Source of the DNA: JAPSGB01 sp963775185
Lineage (GTDB): Bacteria > Myxococcota_A > Polyangia > Polyangiales > Polyangiaceae
Assembly: GCA_963775185.1 (NCBI GenBank)
Contig: CAVZIE010000042.1
Coordinates: forward strand, 1 to 64,000
DNA length: 64,000 bases
Direction: 5' to 3'
This document shows, piece after piece, positions 51,514 to 62,567 of this stretch; position 1 is the stretch's first letter, and every line of letters begins with the position of its first letter. The notes below the pieces were generated by a model. That model was not told the DNA's origin and searched no databases. It was given only the letters and a program-made list of their open reading frames with translations. The position numbers and the translations under genes are program-made.

Positions 51514-53339
51514 CCTCCTCGCGCGCCAAGTAGCCGGGATCGTTCGCGAGGGCAGCCGGCACGCGCGTTGCGCACGTGCGCCCCGTGCTCGAAGCCGCCG
51601 CGAAGTACGAGCGCCGCCGGCCCGAGCTGGGCGCGCTCCATCACGTCGTGCGCGACAACCTGCGCACGCTCGACGACGCCATCGAGCACGGCTTCGCCGC
51701 GCCGCTGCCGGCGTTCGTACGCGCCGAGCTCGCGGGCTTCCTCGACTGCGGAATCCTGGCGCGAGGATTCGCCTTGATCGCGTGCCCCGACTGTCCGCGC
51801 CGGATCGCCGTCGGGTTCTCGTGCAAGGCGCGCTCCGTGTGCCCGTCCTGCGGCGGCAGACGCATGGCGTCGACCAGCGCGGATCTGATCGACCACATCC
51901 TGCCCGAGCGCGCGCCGCTCCGTCAGCTCGTGCTCACGCTGCCCTTCGAGCTGCGCGCGCGGCTCGCGTTCGACGGCGAGCTCTGCGGCGCGGTGTGCCG
52001 CACGTTCGTGGACTCGGTGATGGGCTGGTACCGACGGCACATGGCCGCGCTCGGCATCGTGGGCGGCAAGAGCGGCGCCGTCACCGCGATCCAGCGCGTC
52101 TCGAGCGACCTGCGGCTCAATCCCCACATGCATACCCTCGCCCTGGATGGCGTGTTCGTCGAAAACGAAGCGGGCGAGCTCGCGTTCCATCCACTGCCCG
52201 CGCTCACCAACGCCGACGTCGCCGACATCCTGCAGATCGCCCGCACGCGACGCGCTTCGTGATACCCGAAGGGGTGCATCGTCCGGCTGCTGCGTCGCAA
52301 GGGCGTGATCGCCGATGACGACGCGAGCGACGCGAGCGTCGTTACTGCGGATGCCGCTCTGGAGGACAAGGAGCCCGCGCTCGCCGCGCTCGCCGCGGCC
52401 TCCGTCGCGGGCACCGTACCCGCCGGGCCCGCGCTGCGCCGGCAGGATCCCATCAAGCTCCGCAGCACGGCCGAGCTCGCCCATACCAAGGGCCTGTGCG
52501 CCGCCGAGCACGGCTTCTCGTTGCACGCAGCAACAACCGCCGCAGCCGGGGATCGCGCGGGGAAAGAGGCCCTGTGCAAGTACATCCTGCGCCCCCCCGT
52601 CGCGCAGGAGCGCGTCCAGCTCGTCGCCGACGATCTGGTGCGGCTGACGCTGAAGCGACCGTTCAGCGATGGAACCTTCGCCCTCGAGATGGACCCGCTC
52701 AGCCTGCTGGTCCGGCTCGCGAGCTCCGTGCCACCGCCACGCATGAACCAGGTCCGTTACGCTGGCGTGCTCGGAGCGCACAGCAAATGGAGAGCGCGCA
52801 TCGTTCCACCGCCGCCGCCGGTCGACAAGGACGACGCGCACGACGGCGACACGTGCGCGACCTGCGCTCTCAAGGACAAGCCGCCCACGCACCGCTGCAG
52901 GTATCGCCCATGGCGTGAGCTCCTCCGGAGAACGTTCAAAATCGATGTCGAGCACTGCGACAAGTGCGGCGCACGCATGAAGCTCCGCGCCCTCGTCATC
53001 ACCAGCGCCGGCATCGACCGTTACCTGAACTGGCTCGGCGAGCCCACCGAGCCACCGCAGCTCGCGCCATCGCGCGGGCCCCCCTTCTTCAAGAGCCGCG
53101 TCATCCGCCGCAAGCTCGGCGAGCCCGTGCAGGCGGAGCTGTTCGACGCGCATTAGCCGCATTCGAGAAGGCCGAGCTCCGCCCGCGACACGCCCGGGCG
53201 GGCGATGACGACGCGCCGACCGCCGGACACGGCGCCGACGAGCCTCGCGTCGAGCCCGATCGCGGCGTAGGCTACCCTCCGAGGACGGGAGAGTGACGTG
53301 GGGCAGCGACGGGAGGGGCGTTCATCTGGACTACGCTCC
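51514..53339 (+). mobile_element. IS91-like element, copy 2
   Basis: Same length and content as copy 1 (43368-45193). The transposase 3' half and downstream 180 bp are nearly identical between copies, while the 5' half shows many differences. The left edge lies against a methyltransferase remnant. Confidence 0.85.
51576..53156 (+). pseudogene. IS91-like transposase with in-frame UGA (copy 2)
   Basis: Same organisation as copy 1. The N-terminal half has the zinc module (ACPDCPRR, CPSCGGRRM) and the HUH motif NPHMHTLALDG. An in-frame TGA lies at 52260-52262. The C-terminal half has ALCKYILRPP and ends AELFDAH at 53156. The halves are in one frame. Sharing the stop with copy 1 means the stop predates duplication, or is tolerated through readthrough or through separate translation of the halves. 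Confidence 0.85.
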
Positions 53340-53489
53340 AACGCCCTCTACTGGCTCGACCGCGGCACGCAGCCCGGCACCGGCAAGGTCATGCGCATGC
53401 GCAAGCTCGACGGACCAGGATACCCCGACGCCGGCGGCGACGGCGGCATCGTGGACGCCAGCGACGAGAACACCGATGGCCCGGACTGA
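53340..53489 (+). pseudogene. Fragment of a secreted propeller-like protein
   Basis: About 45 codons (NALYWLDRGTQPGTGKVMRM, then YPDAGGDGGIVDASDEN) resemble the repeats of myxobacterial NHL/propeller-like lipoproteins. The stop is at 53489. The 5' part is missing at the IS91-like copy 2 boundary. Confidence 0.45.
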
Positions 53490-53523
53490 CGCACAATGCG
53501 GCGCAGCGACGGGTGGACCGCTC

Positions 53524-53543
53524 GGTTCCGCGCCGGACCGACA
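53524..53543 (-). repeat. REP-like repeat, copy 8
   Basis: Minus-oriented copy of the TCGG variant (ends GGACCGACA), between two gene fragments. Confidence 0.8.
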
Positions 53544-53589
53544 TGCTCCGGTGCCCGTCGTGTCGGCCACGGTCAGGGCCTCCTCGTGC

Positions 53590-53858
53590 GCGCAAGACCC
53601 GAGCATCGCGCCGCTGCCGATCGCCCTCGCGACGAGCTCGCCGGAGCGCGGCAGAAGCTGCTCGCGCGCGGCATCGGCGAAACGCTCGCGGACAGCAAGG
53701 AGCTTTTTCCGTTCTTGTCGTGGTTCCAGCTCTACGATTGGCCTGAGAACGAGTACCAAGCGCTGAGGTACGGCGGCCTGCGCCAGATCGACGGCAGCCC
53801 AAAGCCGAGCTACGACGTGTTCCACGATCTGCTCGTTGCCCGGATGGTCCAACATTGA
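53590..53858 (+). pseudogene. C-terminal fragment, possibly of a glycoside hydrolase
   Basis: The frame ending at 53858 encodes LLARGIGETLADSKELFPFL, SWFQLYDWPENEYQAL and IDGSPKPSYDVFHDLL. Such Trp/Tyr-rich ends with PKPSYDV are typical of the last strands of TIM-barrel glycosidases. No catalytic part is present. The assignment is tentative. Confidence 0.4.
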
Positions 53859-53893
53859 CGTGCTGGCGTCCGCAGTACGAGGCCACGAAGGCA

Positions 53894-54290
53894 ATGCTCG
53901 CTGCGATCGCCGTGGCAGGTCCCGTCCTGACCGCTTGCCTGGCTACGACGCGCGAGAACGCTTGGGGAGGTGCAACCGACGCGACCGCCGATGGCGCCGT
54001 GGGGAGCGGCGAAGACGCGCCCGGCAGCGACGCGACTACCGGAGGTGCCGGGAGCGACGCCGGGAGTGACATGCCGGACGGCTCGGCGGGTGCGCCCGAC
54101 AGCGTTCCTGTCGAGATCTGCGGCGAACCGTGCACGACCCCGGATCGATGTGTCGTCCGGCTTGTTTCGGGGCAGTAGTATCCCAACGGTATCGTCGTGG
54201 ACGCCACCTCGCTGTACTGGAACGGCGCCGTCCTCGGCGCGCTCTTCCGCGGCAAGTTCCTAGCCGGCTTGTCGCAACTGTACCGTCACG
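53894..54290 (+). pseudogene. Lipoprotein fragment with in-frame stop
   Basis: The frame begins MLAAIAVAGPVLTACLATT, a lipoprotein signal, and continues Gly/Ala/Asp-rich to EICGEPCTTPDRCVVRLVSG. A TAG follows at 54176-54178, and the same frame continues with YPNGIVVDATSLYWNG, as expected for a propeller-like lipoprotein. Sequence similarity then ends in a kinase fragment. It is a decayed gene. Confidence 0.6.
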
Positions 54291-54600
54291 GCGACCGGCG
54301 GGCTGTCCGCGATCCACGAGGTCGGCCTGATCCACCGGGACCTCACGCCGGGCAACGTGCTCTGCTGCGGATCGGGGGAGGACGAGATCTTCAAGATCGC
54401 CGAGCGCGCCCGGCATGGTCGCGACGTTCGGCGGCATGGCGATCGGAACGCCTGGCTACGCGCCTCCGGAGCAGTTCGGCGTCGACAACTCGCGGGTCGC
54501 ATCCTGGAGCGACGTGTTCAGCTTTGCTTGCGTCATCTTCTACCTGCTGACGGGCGTGCCGGGCCCACCCGTGCCGGCCCGGCGGGCTTTTCGCACAGAC
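54291..54600 (+). pseudogene. Fragment of a Ser/Thr protein kinase gene
   Basis: One frame reads LSAIHEVGLIHRDLTPGNVL, the catalytic loop of a Hanks-type kinase. Another frame, from about 54415, reads TFGGMAIGTPGYAPPEQFG and SDVFSFACVIFYLLTG, the activation segment and following helix. Both ends of the kinase domain are missing and the frame is broken between the pieces. Confidence 0.75.
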
Positions 54601-54613
54601 TGTCGCGCGCGCC

Positions 54614-54895
54614 CTATCTATCGCGTGCTTTCGACGCGGCGCGCTTGCTGGTCGACTTCCGCGGCGCAGCACGCGAGCGCGGCCGTTGCCCGATGTCCCG
54701 CAGCTTGATGACGGCCCGTAGTGCCGCGACGGTCGACTCCGTGTCGGGGAACGCTTCCGCGACGTCCTCGGGAAGAACACGCACGCGCCGGCGCAGGTTC
54801 GCCCACCACGCCACCAGGTCGTTCCTCCCGCGCGCACCCAGCTTCGCCACGTACGGGTTCGGACGCCCGGCCTTCAGATCGTATTCGTCACGCAT
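54614..54895 (-). CDS. Small basic protein, possibly antitoxin-like
   Basis: The 93-residue protein (ATG 54895) begins MRDEYDLKAGRPNPYVAKLG, a start often seen in small antitoxin-like proteins. It continues with a helical segment (FPDTESTVAALRAVIKLRDI) and a Lys/Arg-rich tail. No toxin gene is adjacent. I do not recognise a named family with confidence. The GC content is like that of its neighbours. Confidence 0.5.
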   Translation of the reverse strand: MRDEYDLKAGRPNPYVAKLGARGRNDLVAWWANLRRRVRVLPEDVAEAFPDTESTVAALRAVIKLRDIGQRPRSRAAPRKSTSKRAASKARDR

Positions 54896-54993
54896 GCTAG
54901 TCCTTGAACGACACGACGCAGCGGGTCGAGAGCAGCGCGACGCCGAGGGCGGTCAACGTTCGCCAGGAGCCCACGGGGCGAATCTACCACCCG

Positions 54994-55015
54994 GGATTCC
55001 GCGCCGGACCGGCAA
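54994..55015 (-). repeat. REP-like repeat, copy 9
   Basis: Full-length minus-oriented copy ending 25 bp before the stop of the radical SAM gene (55041). Confidence 0.9.
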
Positions 55016-55040
55016 GACAGAAATCCGCATCGGGCGGCGA

Positions 55041-56150
55041 TCAACTCGCGGCGGCGGGCTGGTACAAGCACGCCGGATCCGACGCCATCTGGTCGCCGGT
55101 CATGCCGTAGGCGCGCGCGCGGGAGCCGCCGCAGATCCAGCGGTACTCGCAGCGCCCGCATTTTCCCGAGAGCTGGTCCATGTCGCGGAGCGTGGCGAGC
55201 GCCGGTGCGGACCGGTAGATGTCGGGCAGCGAGCTGTCCTTGACGTTGCCGAGGAGTGGGTACGGCAAGAACCCCGCGGGGTAGACCTCGCCCTTGTGCG
55301 AGACGAAGATCACGCCGTTGCCGTCACGGACGCCGAAGCCCATGCGCCGGCCTTCCTGCATGACGCGATCGAGGTCGAGCCCTTCCGCGAGCCGCTTCTG
55401 GATATAGTAGCGACGGTACTGCGGCGCTTCCACCGTGCTGACGTGGAACGGCGCTTCGTGCGACGTCACGTAGGACCAGCCGAACAGCTCTTCCACCTGC
55501 TCGGGCGACGGCATGTCGGCGGCCGCGCCACGGCCGGTCGGCACAAGCAGGAACAGGCTCCAGCGCTTGACCGGCGGGTAGGCCTCGTCGCGCAGGCGCG
55601 CGTACAGGTGCGGCAGCTCAGGCAGCGTCTGCTTGGTCACGGCGGTGTTGATTTGAACCGGGAGCTGCGCTTCGCGCGCCCACCGGAGCGCGTCGAAAGC
55701 CCGCTCCAGCGTGCCCTCCACGCCGCGGAAGTCGTCGTGCGTCTGCTTGGTACCGCCGTCGATGCTGATGCCGAGCGCGGCGACGCCGTGCTCGGCGAAC
55801 GCCAGCACCATCTCGCGCGTGAGCAGCGGCGTGGTCGCAGGCGTGATGCCCACCGGCACGTGCAGCGAGCGCGCGTAGTCGATCAGCTCGAACAAGTCGC
55901 TGCGCTTGACCGGATCGCCGCCGGTCATGATCAGCATGCTGCCGAGCTCCTTGACGCCGCGGATCAGCGCCTTGCCCTGCTCGGTGTCGAGCTCGGCGGT
56001 ATCGCGGCAGGCGATGGCGTTGGCGCGGCAGTGCCGGCACGCGAGATCGCAGGCGATCGTCATCTCCCAGTACACGTTGCGGGGAGCGTGGGCGTGGACG
56101 AACGGGCCGTGGGGCAGCGCGAGCAAGCGATCGGCGAGGGGCTGGGTCAT
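55041..56150 (-). CDS. Radical SAM/SPASM domain protein
   Basis: The 369-residue protein (ATG 56150) carries the radical SAM cluster motif CDLACRHC (CxxxCxxC, residues about 33-40), LIMTGGDPV, and a C-terminal SPASM region (CGRCEYRWICGG, then SDPACLY) that would bind an auxiliary 4Fe-4S cluster. The layout matches radical SAM/SPASM enzymes of the AhbD/NirJ-like and TIGR04053-like groups, which modify tetrapyrroles or peptides. No precursor peptide gene is visible beside it, so the substrate is open. It is transcribed away from a REP-like repeat. Confidence 0.87.
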   Translation of the reverse strand: MTQPLADRLLALPHGPFVHAHAPRNVYWEMTIACDLACRHCRANAIACRDTAELDTEQGKALIRGVKELGSMLIMTGGDPVKRSDLFELIDYARSLHVPVGITPATTPLLTREMVLAFAEHGVAALGISIDGGTKQTHDDFRGVEGTLERAFDALRWAREAQLPVQINTAVTKQTLPELPHLYARLRDEAYPPVKRWSLFLLVPTGRGAAADMPSPEQVEELFGWSYVTSHEAPFHVSTVEAPQYRRYYIQKRLAEGLDLDRVMQEGRRMGFGVRDGNGVIFVSHKGEVYPAGFLPYPLLGNVKDSSLPDIYRSAPALATLRDMDQLSGKCGRCEYRWICGGSRARAYGMTGDQMASDPACLYQPAAAS

Positions 56151-56238
56151 CGAGCCGACCCATAGCAACCCGGATGCCACACGCACGTGACGCGGATCAG
56201 GCCGGGAAAAGCCGTCGCCCGGTCAAAGCTTCGCGCAA

Positions 56239-57423
56239 TCAATGCGCGGCCAGATCGGCGGACGCAAGTTTCGCGCGCCCGGGCTGGAGCGTCGCCAGCA
56301 GCGTGGTCGGGCCGCAGGCGAAGCGCTGCTCCACCGCGTGGGCCAGCGGCACGACGTGGATGTCCGGATCCGCTGCCATTCGCGCGAGGCCCGCGGTCAG
56401 GGCGTCGCGCCGGATGTAGTCGTGGATCAGCAGGATCCCACCGCGCCTGGAGTAGCGCCGGATGTTCGAGGTCAAGAAGCCGACGTCGTGCTTGCGCGCA
56501 GGATTCGCGTCGCCGCTCTCGCCGTTCCACATGACGTTGAGCAGGCCGAGCTGGGCCAGCGCCGCGTCGTACAGGTGGCGGTGCGCCGCGTCCGACAGCC
56601 CGAGGTACGGCGTCCCCGCCGGTGGGCGCGAGTACAGCACCGGGTACGGCACGTCGCCGTCGCTGTAGCCGTGCTCCGCCAGCACCTTGGCGAAGCGCGC
56701 GGCGTACGCCGGCCAGCTCACCCTGAGCGAGTGCGCGTCGAGGTAGCTGCCGCTCTTCTTCTCGAACACGCGCTCGAACATCTTGTCGAAGTCCCGCGGC
56801 GACTCCGCGAGCACGGCGATCTGGATCAGGATGCGCGTGGTCTCGTGCTCGCCGCGGATGTACTCGATGCTGCGCTTGCCGTAGTCGCGCACCGCCATGC
56901 CCACGTCGTGGTTGTACGTGTGCGAGCCCAGCGTGTGACCGTCCGCCAGCATGCGCTGGATGATCGGAAAGGTGTCGCGCGAGATGTTGTGCCCGACCAG
57001 GAAGAACGTCGCCTTCATGTGGTACTTCGCGAGCAGGTCGAGCACGTGCGGCGTGAAGCCGGGTGCGGCCCGTCGTCGAAGGTGAGCACCACCTCGCCCT
57101 TGTCGAGCTTGTCGAGCGGGTAGAACCCCGGCGGGCGCTTGTGGGCGTCCTCCAGCTTGCACGCCTCGGGCTTCGCAGCCACGGCCGTCATCGCCGGAAG
57201 AGCTTGCCGGTCCGGCGCGGAATCCTCGTGGTCCGGGCACGAGCTCGACCGGAAGCGTCTTCGCCAGCCGCGGCGCGGCGCGCGGCGCGGTCGCGGTGAC
57301 CGGCGTCGCGGCGGCGCGGACGACGCGCGGTCGGAGCGCCGGCACGCTCGACACCGGAGCGAGCGGCGGGGCGGCACAGGCGGGCAGCAGAAGCGCGAGA
57401 ACCAGACTACGAAGCGTTGCCAT
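56239..57423 (-). pseudogene. Polysaccharide deacetylase lipoprotein, frameshifted by a REP-like insert
   Basis: ATG 57423 starts MATLRSLVLALLLPACAAP, a lipoprotein signal. The frame is lost at the REP-like copy 57204-57225, continues in another frame (KRPPGFYPLDKLDKGEVVL, TFDDGPHP), and returns near 57060 to the first (GFTPHVLDLLAKYHMKATFF, GHTLGSHTYNHD). The metal-binding Asp of TFDDGPH and the two His of SHTYNH are present, as are later NodB-type segments (GILLIHDY). It would deacetylate an amino-sugar polysaccharide in the periplasm. The 22-bp repeat explains the first shift; a missing base in a G/C run explains the second. Confidence 0.8.
57204..57225 (+). repeat. REP-like repeat, copy 10 (inside a deacetylase gene)
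   Basis: Full consensus copy lying antisense inside the deacetylase reading frame; being 22 nt long it shifts the frame by one. Confidence 0.9.
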
Positions 57424-57527
57424 CAAGCGCTCTACGGGGGAGCGTGACAGCCGTGGAATCGCTGCGATTTCGCGTTCATGGCGTGGCCCGTCACGGTTTG
57501 GCGTAAGACCCGTGCAGGCGCTCTGCG

Positions 57528-58175
57528 ATGACGACGAACGCGCTCCGGAAAATCGACGAGGAAGGCGACGCCGAGCTGCTCGCGCGCGTCGCCCGCCGCG
57601 ACGTGGAGCCTGCCGCGGCGCGCGCGGCCCAGGCCGCGCTGTACGAACGGCACGTGCGCTACCTGTACGGCGTGCTGCTCCGCCAGCGGCGCAAGCTGCT
57701 CGACCTCGCGGCCGTCAGCGCCGAGGATCTGGTGCAGGACACGTTCCACCGCGCGTTCGAGCGCGCCCATACGTTCAAGGCCGACGATCTGGCGGACGCC
57801 GATCAAGCGCGGCGCCGCACGCGCGCGTGGCTCGGCCGCATCGCGCATCATCTGTTGTGCGACGCGCTCGATCGCCGCCGCGAGGTCTCCGCGTCGAACT
57901 GGCTCGACCGCGTCTCCTGCGACGCCATCGACGAGCCCGCCGCCGAATCACCCGAGCTGGCGCGCGTGCGCGCCGCGCTGTCGGCGCTTCCCGAGCGCGA
58001 GCAGGACGTGCTGCGCGTGACGGCGCTCTACCATCGTGCCGGTGGCGACGCGCAGCGCCTGCCCAACGCCGTGTCCCAGGAGCTCGCCGAGCGCTGGGAC
58101 ACGAACAGCGACAATATCCGCGCGATCCGCAGCCGCGCGATGAAGAAGCTGAGAAGCTTGCTGGAGGTCCCATGA
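57528..58175 (+). CDS. ECF-type RNA polymerase sigma factor
   Basis: The 215-residue protein has a sigma region 2 (LYERHVRYLYGVLLRQRRK, VSAEDLVQDTFHRAFERA) and a region 4 (LSALPEREQDVLRVTALY, WDTNSDNIRAIRSRAMKKL). Region 3 is absent, as in ECF sigma factors. Its stop overlaps the start of a single-membrane-span gene (ATGA at 58172-58175), the usual arrangement for a sigma factor and its membrane anti-sigma or sensor. It probably directs transcription of envelope genes. Confidence 0.92.
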   Translation: MTTNALRKIDEEGDAELLARVARRDVEPAAARAAQAALYERHVRYLYGVLLRQRRKLLDLAAVSAEDLVQDTFHRAFERAHTFKADDLADADQARRRTRAWLGRIAHHLLCDALDRRREVSASNWLDRVSCDAIDEPAAESPELARVRAALSALPEREQDVLRVTALYHRAGGDAQRLPNAVSQELAERWDTNSDNIRAIRSRAMKKLRSLLEVP

Positions 58176-59266
58176 CCGATCACGACCGGGACGACGACCT
58201 GGATCTACTGACGGACGCGCTCGCGGAGCAAGGCGAGCTCGCGCCGACCACCGAGGGCGAGGTCGCGCGCGCCGAGCGCGAAGGCGTGGAGTTCGAAGGC
58301 GCGCTGCCCGACAGCCTCGCGCGCTTGCGCGAGACCGGGGCGCCGGCAGCGTCGCGCCGGGTGATCCCGCTGCATCCTCCGTCGCGCTGGCGCGGCCACG
58401 CGGTCTCGATGCTGCTCGGCGCGGCCGCCGCCGCCGCGCTGGTGCTCTGGATCGACCGACCGCGGGTCGTGCCAGCGCCGGTCGGCGGCGAGCCACCGAC
58501 GCCGCAGCACGACGCCGGCAAGGCGCCGTCGAAGATCGCCGTTCCGCCGCTCCACGCCTGCCCGGCGGCGTGCTGCGCCGGCGCCGGGTGCGCCGCCGCG
58601 AAGCCCGAGCTCCGGCAGTGCGCGTCCGGGCGCGCGTGCGTCGCCTGCACCCTCGACGACAAGCAGGCGCGCTACCGCGTGCGGATCGGTGCGCTGGCGC
58701 CGCTGGACGCCCAGCGCATCACGGCGCCGCTCGAGCTGTGCGTGCGCGCGGGTGCGTCGGTGCCGGCGTGCGCCCCCGCGCACGCCGGCAGCAGCGACAG
58801 CGAGCCGTGGACGGCGCTGCCGCTCGTCACGTCCGTCGCCGACGCCGTCGCCGGCGTCTCGCTCGAGGTGCGCGCCGCCGGCGCGAAGCAGCCCATCGCC
58901 AGCTGGCGCGGCCCGGTGCTGATCACGGCCACGGTGCTGTGCAGCGGTCTCGCCCTCAAGCCCAAGGACGACAAGGGCGACGCCTTCGGCACGGTGTCGC
59001 TGTTCCTCGAGGACACGCACTACGTGCAGCTCGCCGAGAGCAGCAACCTGGAGGAGCTGTCGGAGATCCGCCAGCGCTACCAAGGCGCGGACAAGCCGGA
59101 GATCTTCGAGACGACGGGCACAGGCGCCCACCGCTTCGCGCTCGAGCTCGGTCCCACCGACCGGCAAGACGCCGAGCGCGTGCGCGCCGCGCTGCTCGGC
59201 GAAGGCTCGGACGCGCGGATCGTGATCGGCGACGCGCATCGCGGCGACGCGATCGACGTGCCGTAG
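58172..59266 (+). CDS. Membrane protein paired with the ECF sigma factor
   Basis: The 364-residue protein has an acidic N-terminal cytoplasmic region of about 85 residues (MTDHDRDDDLDLLTDALAEQ). One membrane segment follows (VSMLLGAAAAAALVLWI), and then a periplasmic part with a Cys-rich start (HACPAACCAGAGCAA, CASGRACVACTLDD). The rest is strand-rich, with RVRIGALAPLDAQRI and LELGPTDRQDAERV. The topology and gene overlap fit an anti-sigma or signal-receiving partner, although no canonical zinc anti-sigma motif is present. Cys pairs hint at redox or metal sensing. The stop is 3 bp from the stop of the convergent oxidoreductase gene. Confidence 0.7.
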   Translation: MTDHDRDDDLDLLTDALAEQGELAPTTEGEVARAEREGVEFEGALPDSLARLRETGAPAASRRVIPLHPPSRWRGHAVSMLLGAAAAAALVLWIDRPRVVPAPVGGEPPTPQHDAGKAPSKIAVPPLHACPAACCAGAGCAAAKPELRQCASGRACVACTLDDKQARYRVRIGALAPLDAQRITAPLELCVRAGASVPACAPAHAGSSDSEPWTALPLVTSVADAVAGVSLEVRAAGAKQPIASWRGPVLITATVLCSGLALKPKDDKGDAFGTVSLFLEDTHYVQLAESSNLEELSEIRQRYQGADKPEIFETTGTGAHRFALELGPTDRQDAERVRAALLGEGSDARIVIGDAHRGDAIDVP

Positions 59267-59269
59267 GCG

Positions 59270-60313
59270 TCACGGCACGAGCACGAGCTTGCCCACGGAC
59301 GTGCCCGACTCGATCGCCCGGTGCGCGTCGGCGACGCGGTCGAGCGCGAACGTCGTCAGCGTCGGCGGTCGGAGCTTGCCCTCTTCCAGCCACTGCAGCA
59401 GCTCGCGCATCATCGCTTCGAGGATCTCGCGCCGCTCGAACAGGTACGACAGGTTGAACGCCAGGATGCTCTTGTTGTCGTTGGTCAGCGCGAGCGGATT
59501 GAAGCGCGGCGTACGCAGCCAGTCGGCGGCGAGCTTGGGCCAGCTCGGCTTGTCGCGACCGCGCGACATCATGCTGGCAAAGCCGTAGATCACCAGCTTG
59601 CCGGGCGATCCAAGGTGGGCGTAGCTCTGCGCCAGCGTCTCGACGCCGTTGGCGTCCAGCACCACGTCGTAGCCGTCGGGCGCGGCGCGCCGCGCCTCGC
59701 GCCACAAGTCCTGCGAGCTCTTGTCGATCACCTCGTCGGCGCCCAGACGCTTGACCTCGTCCAGCTTGTGCGCGCCGCGCACCACGCCCACCACCGTGGC
59801 GCCGGCGATCTTGCCCAGCTGCACCAGCGCGCCGCCCACGCCGCCCGCCGCGGAGTGCACCAGGATCTTCGAATCGCGCCCCGGGCGGACGCGCAGGTTC
59901 GCCAGCTCGAACAGGGCGTAGTGCGCGGTGAGGAACACGGCGGGGAACGCCGCCGCCTGCTCGACCGTGAGCCGCGCCGGGATCGGGAACACCTGGTGCG
60001 CCGGCACCACCACGTGCGTCGCGTAGCCGGCAAAGCGCGTCAGCGCGAGCACGCGCTCGCCTTCGCGCGCGGGATCGACGCCCGCGCCCACCGCGTCGAT
60101 CACCCCGGCGACCTCGAAGCCCGGCGTGATCGGCCAGCCCACGTATTGCTTCGCCGATGCGTACAGGCCCATGCGCACGATCACGTCCGCGTAGTTGACG
60201 CCGATGGCCTCGCTCTGCACGCGCACCTCGCCGGGCCCGGGCGCGGGATCGGGCGCGGTCACGAGCTCCAGGCGCTCGTGGCCGCCAGGCTTGCGGATAA
60301 CGACGTGGCGCAT
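59270..60313 (-). CDS. Zinc-free quinone-oxidoreductase/VAT1-like dehydrogenase
   Basis: The 347-residue protein is a medium-chain dehydrogenase/reductase. It has a GroES-like N-terminal domain (GVNYADVIVRMGLYASA, PITPGFEVAGVIDAVGAGV) and a Rossmann domain (LVHSAAGGVGGALVQLGK, VIDKSSQDLW). Zinc-ligand Cys residues are absent, as in quinone oxidoreductases and VAT1-like proteins. It would use NADPH to reduce a quinone or enone. It starts 4 bp after the stop of the molybdopterin oxidoreductase gene (minus strand), so the two are cotranscribed. Confidence 0.9.
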   Translation of the reverse strand: MRHVVIRKPGGHERLELVTAPDPAPGPGEVRVQSEAIGVNYADVIVRMGLYASAKQYVGWPITPGFEVAGVIDAVGAGVDPAREGERVLALTRFAGYATHVVVPAHQVFPIPARLTVEQAAAFPAVFLTAHYALFELANLRVRPGRDSKILVHSAAGGVGGALVQLGKIAGATVVGVVRGAHKLDEVKRLGADEVIDKSSQDLWREARRAAPDGYDVVLDANGVETLAQSYAHLGSPGKLVIYGFASMMSRGRDKPSWPKLAADWLRTPRFNPLALTNDNKSILAFNLSYLFERREILEAMMRELLQWLEEGKLRPPTLTTFALDRVADAHRAIESGTSVGKLVLVP

Positions 60314-60317
60314 CGGA

Positions 60318-62558
<2,241 letters not shown>

Positions 62559-62567
62559 GATGGGAGG

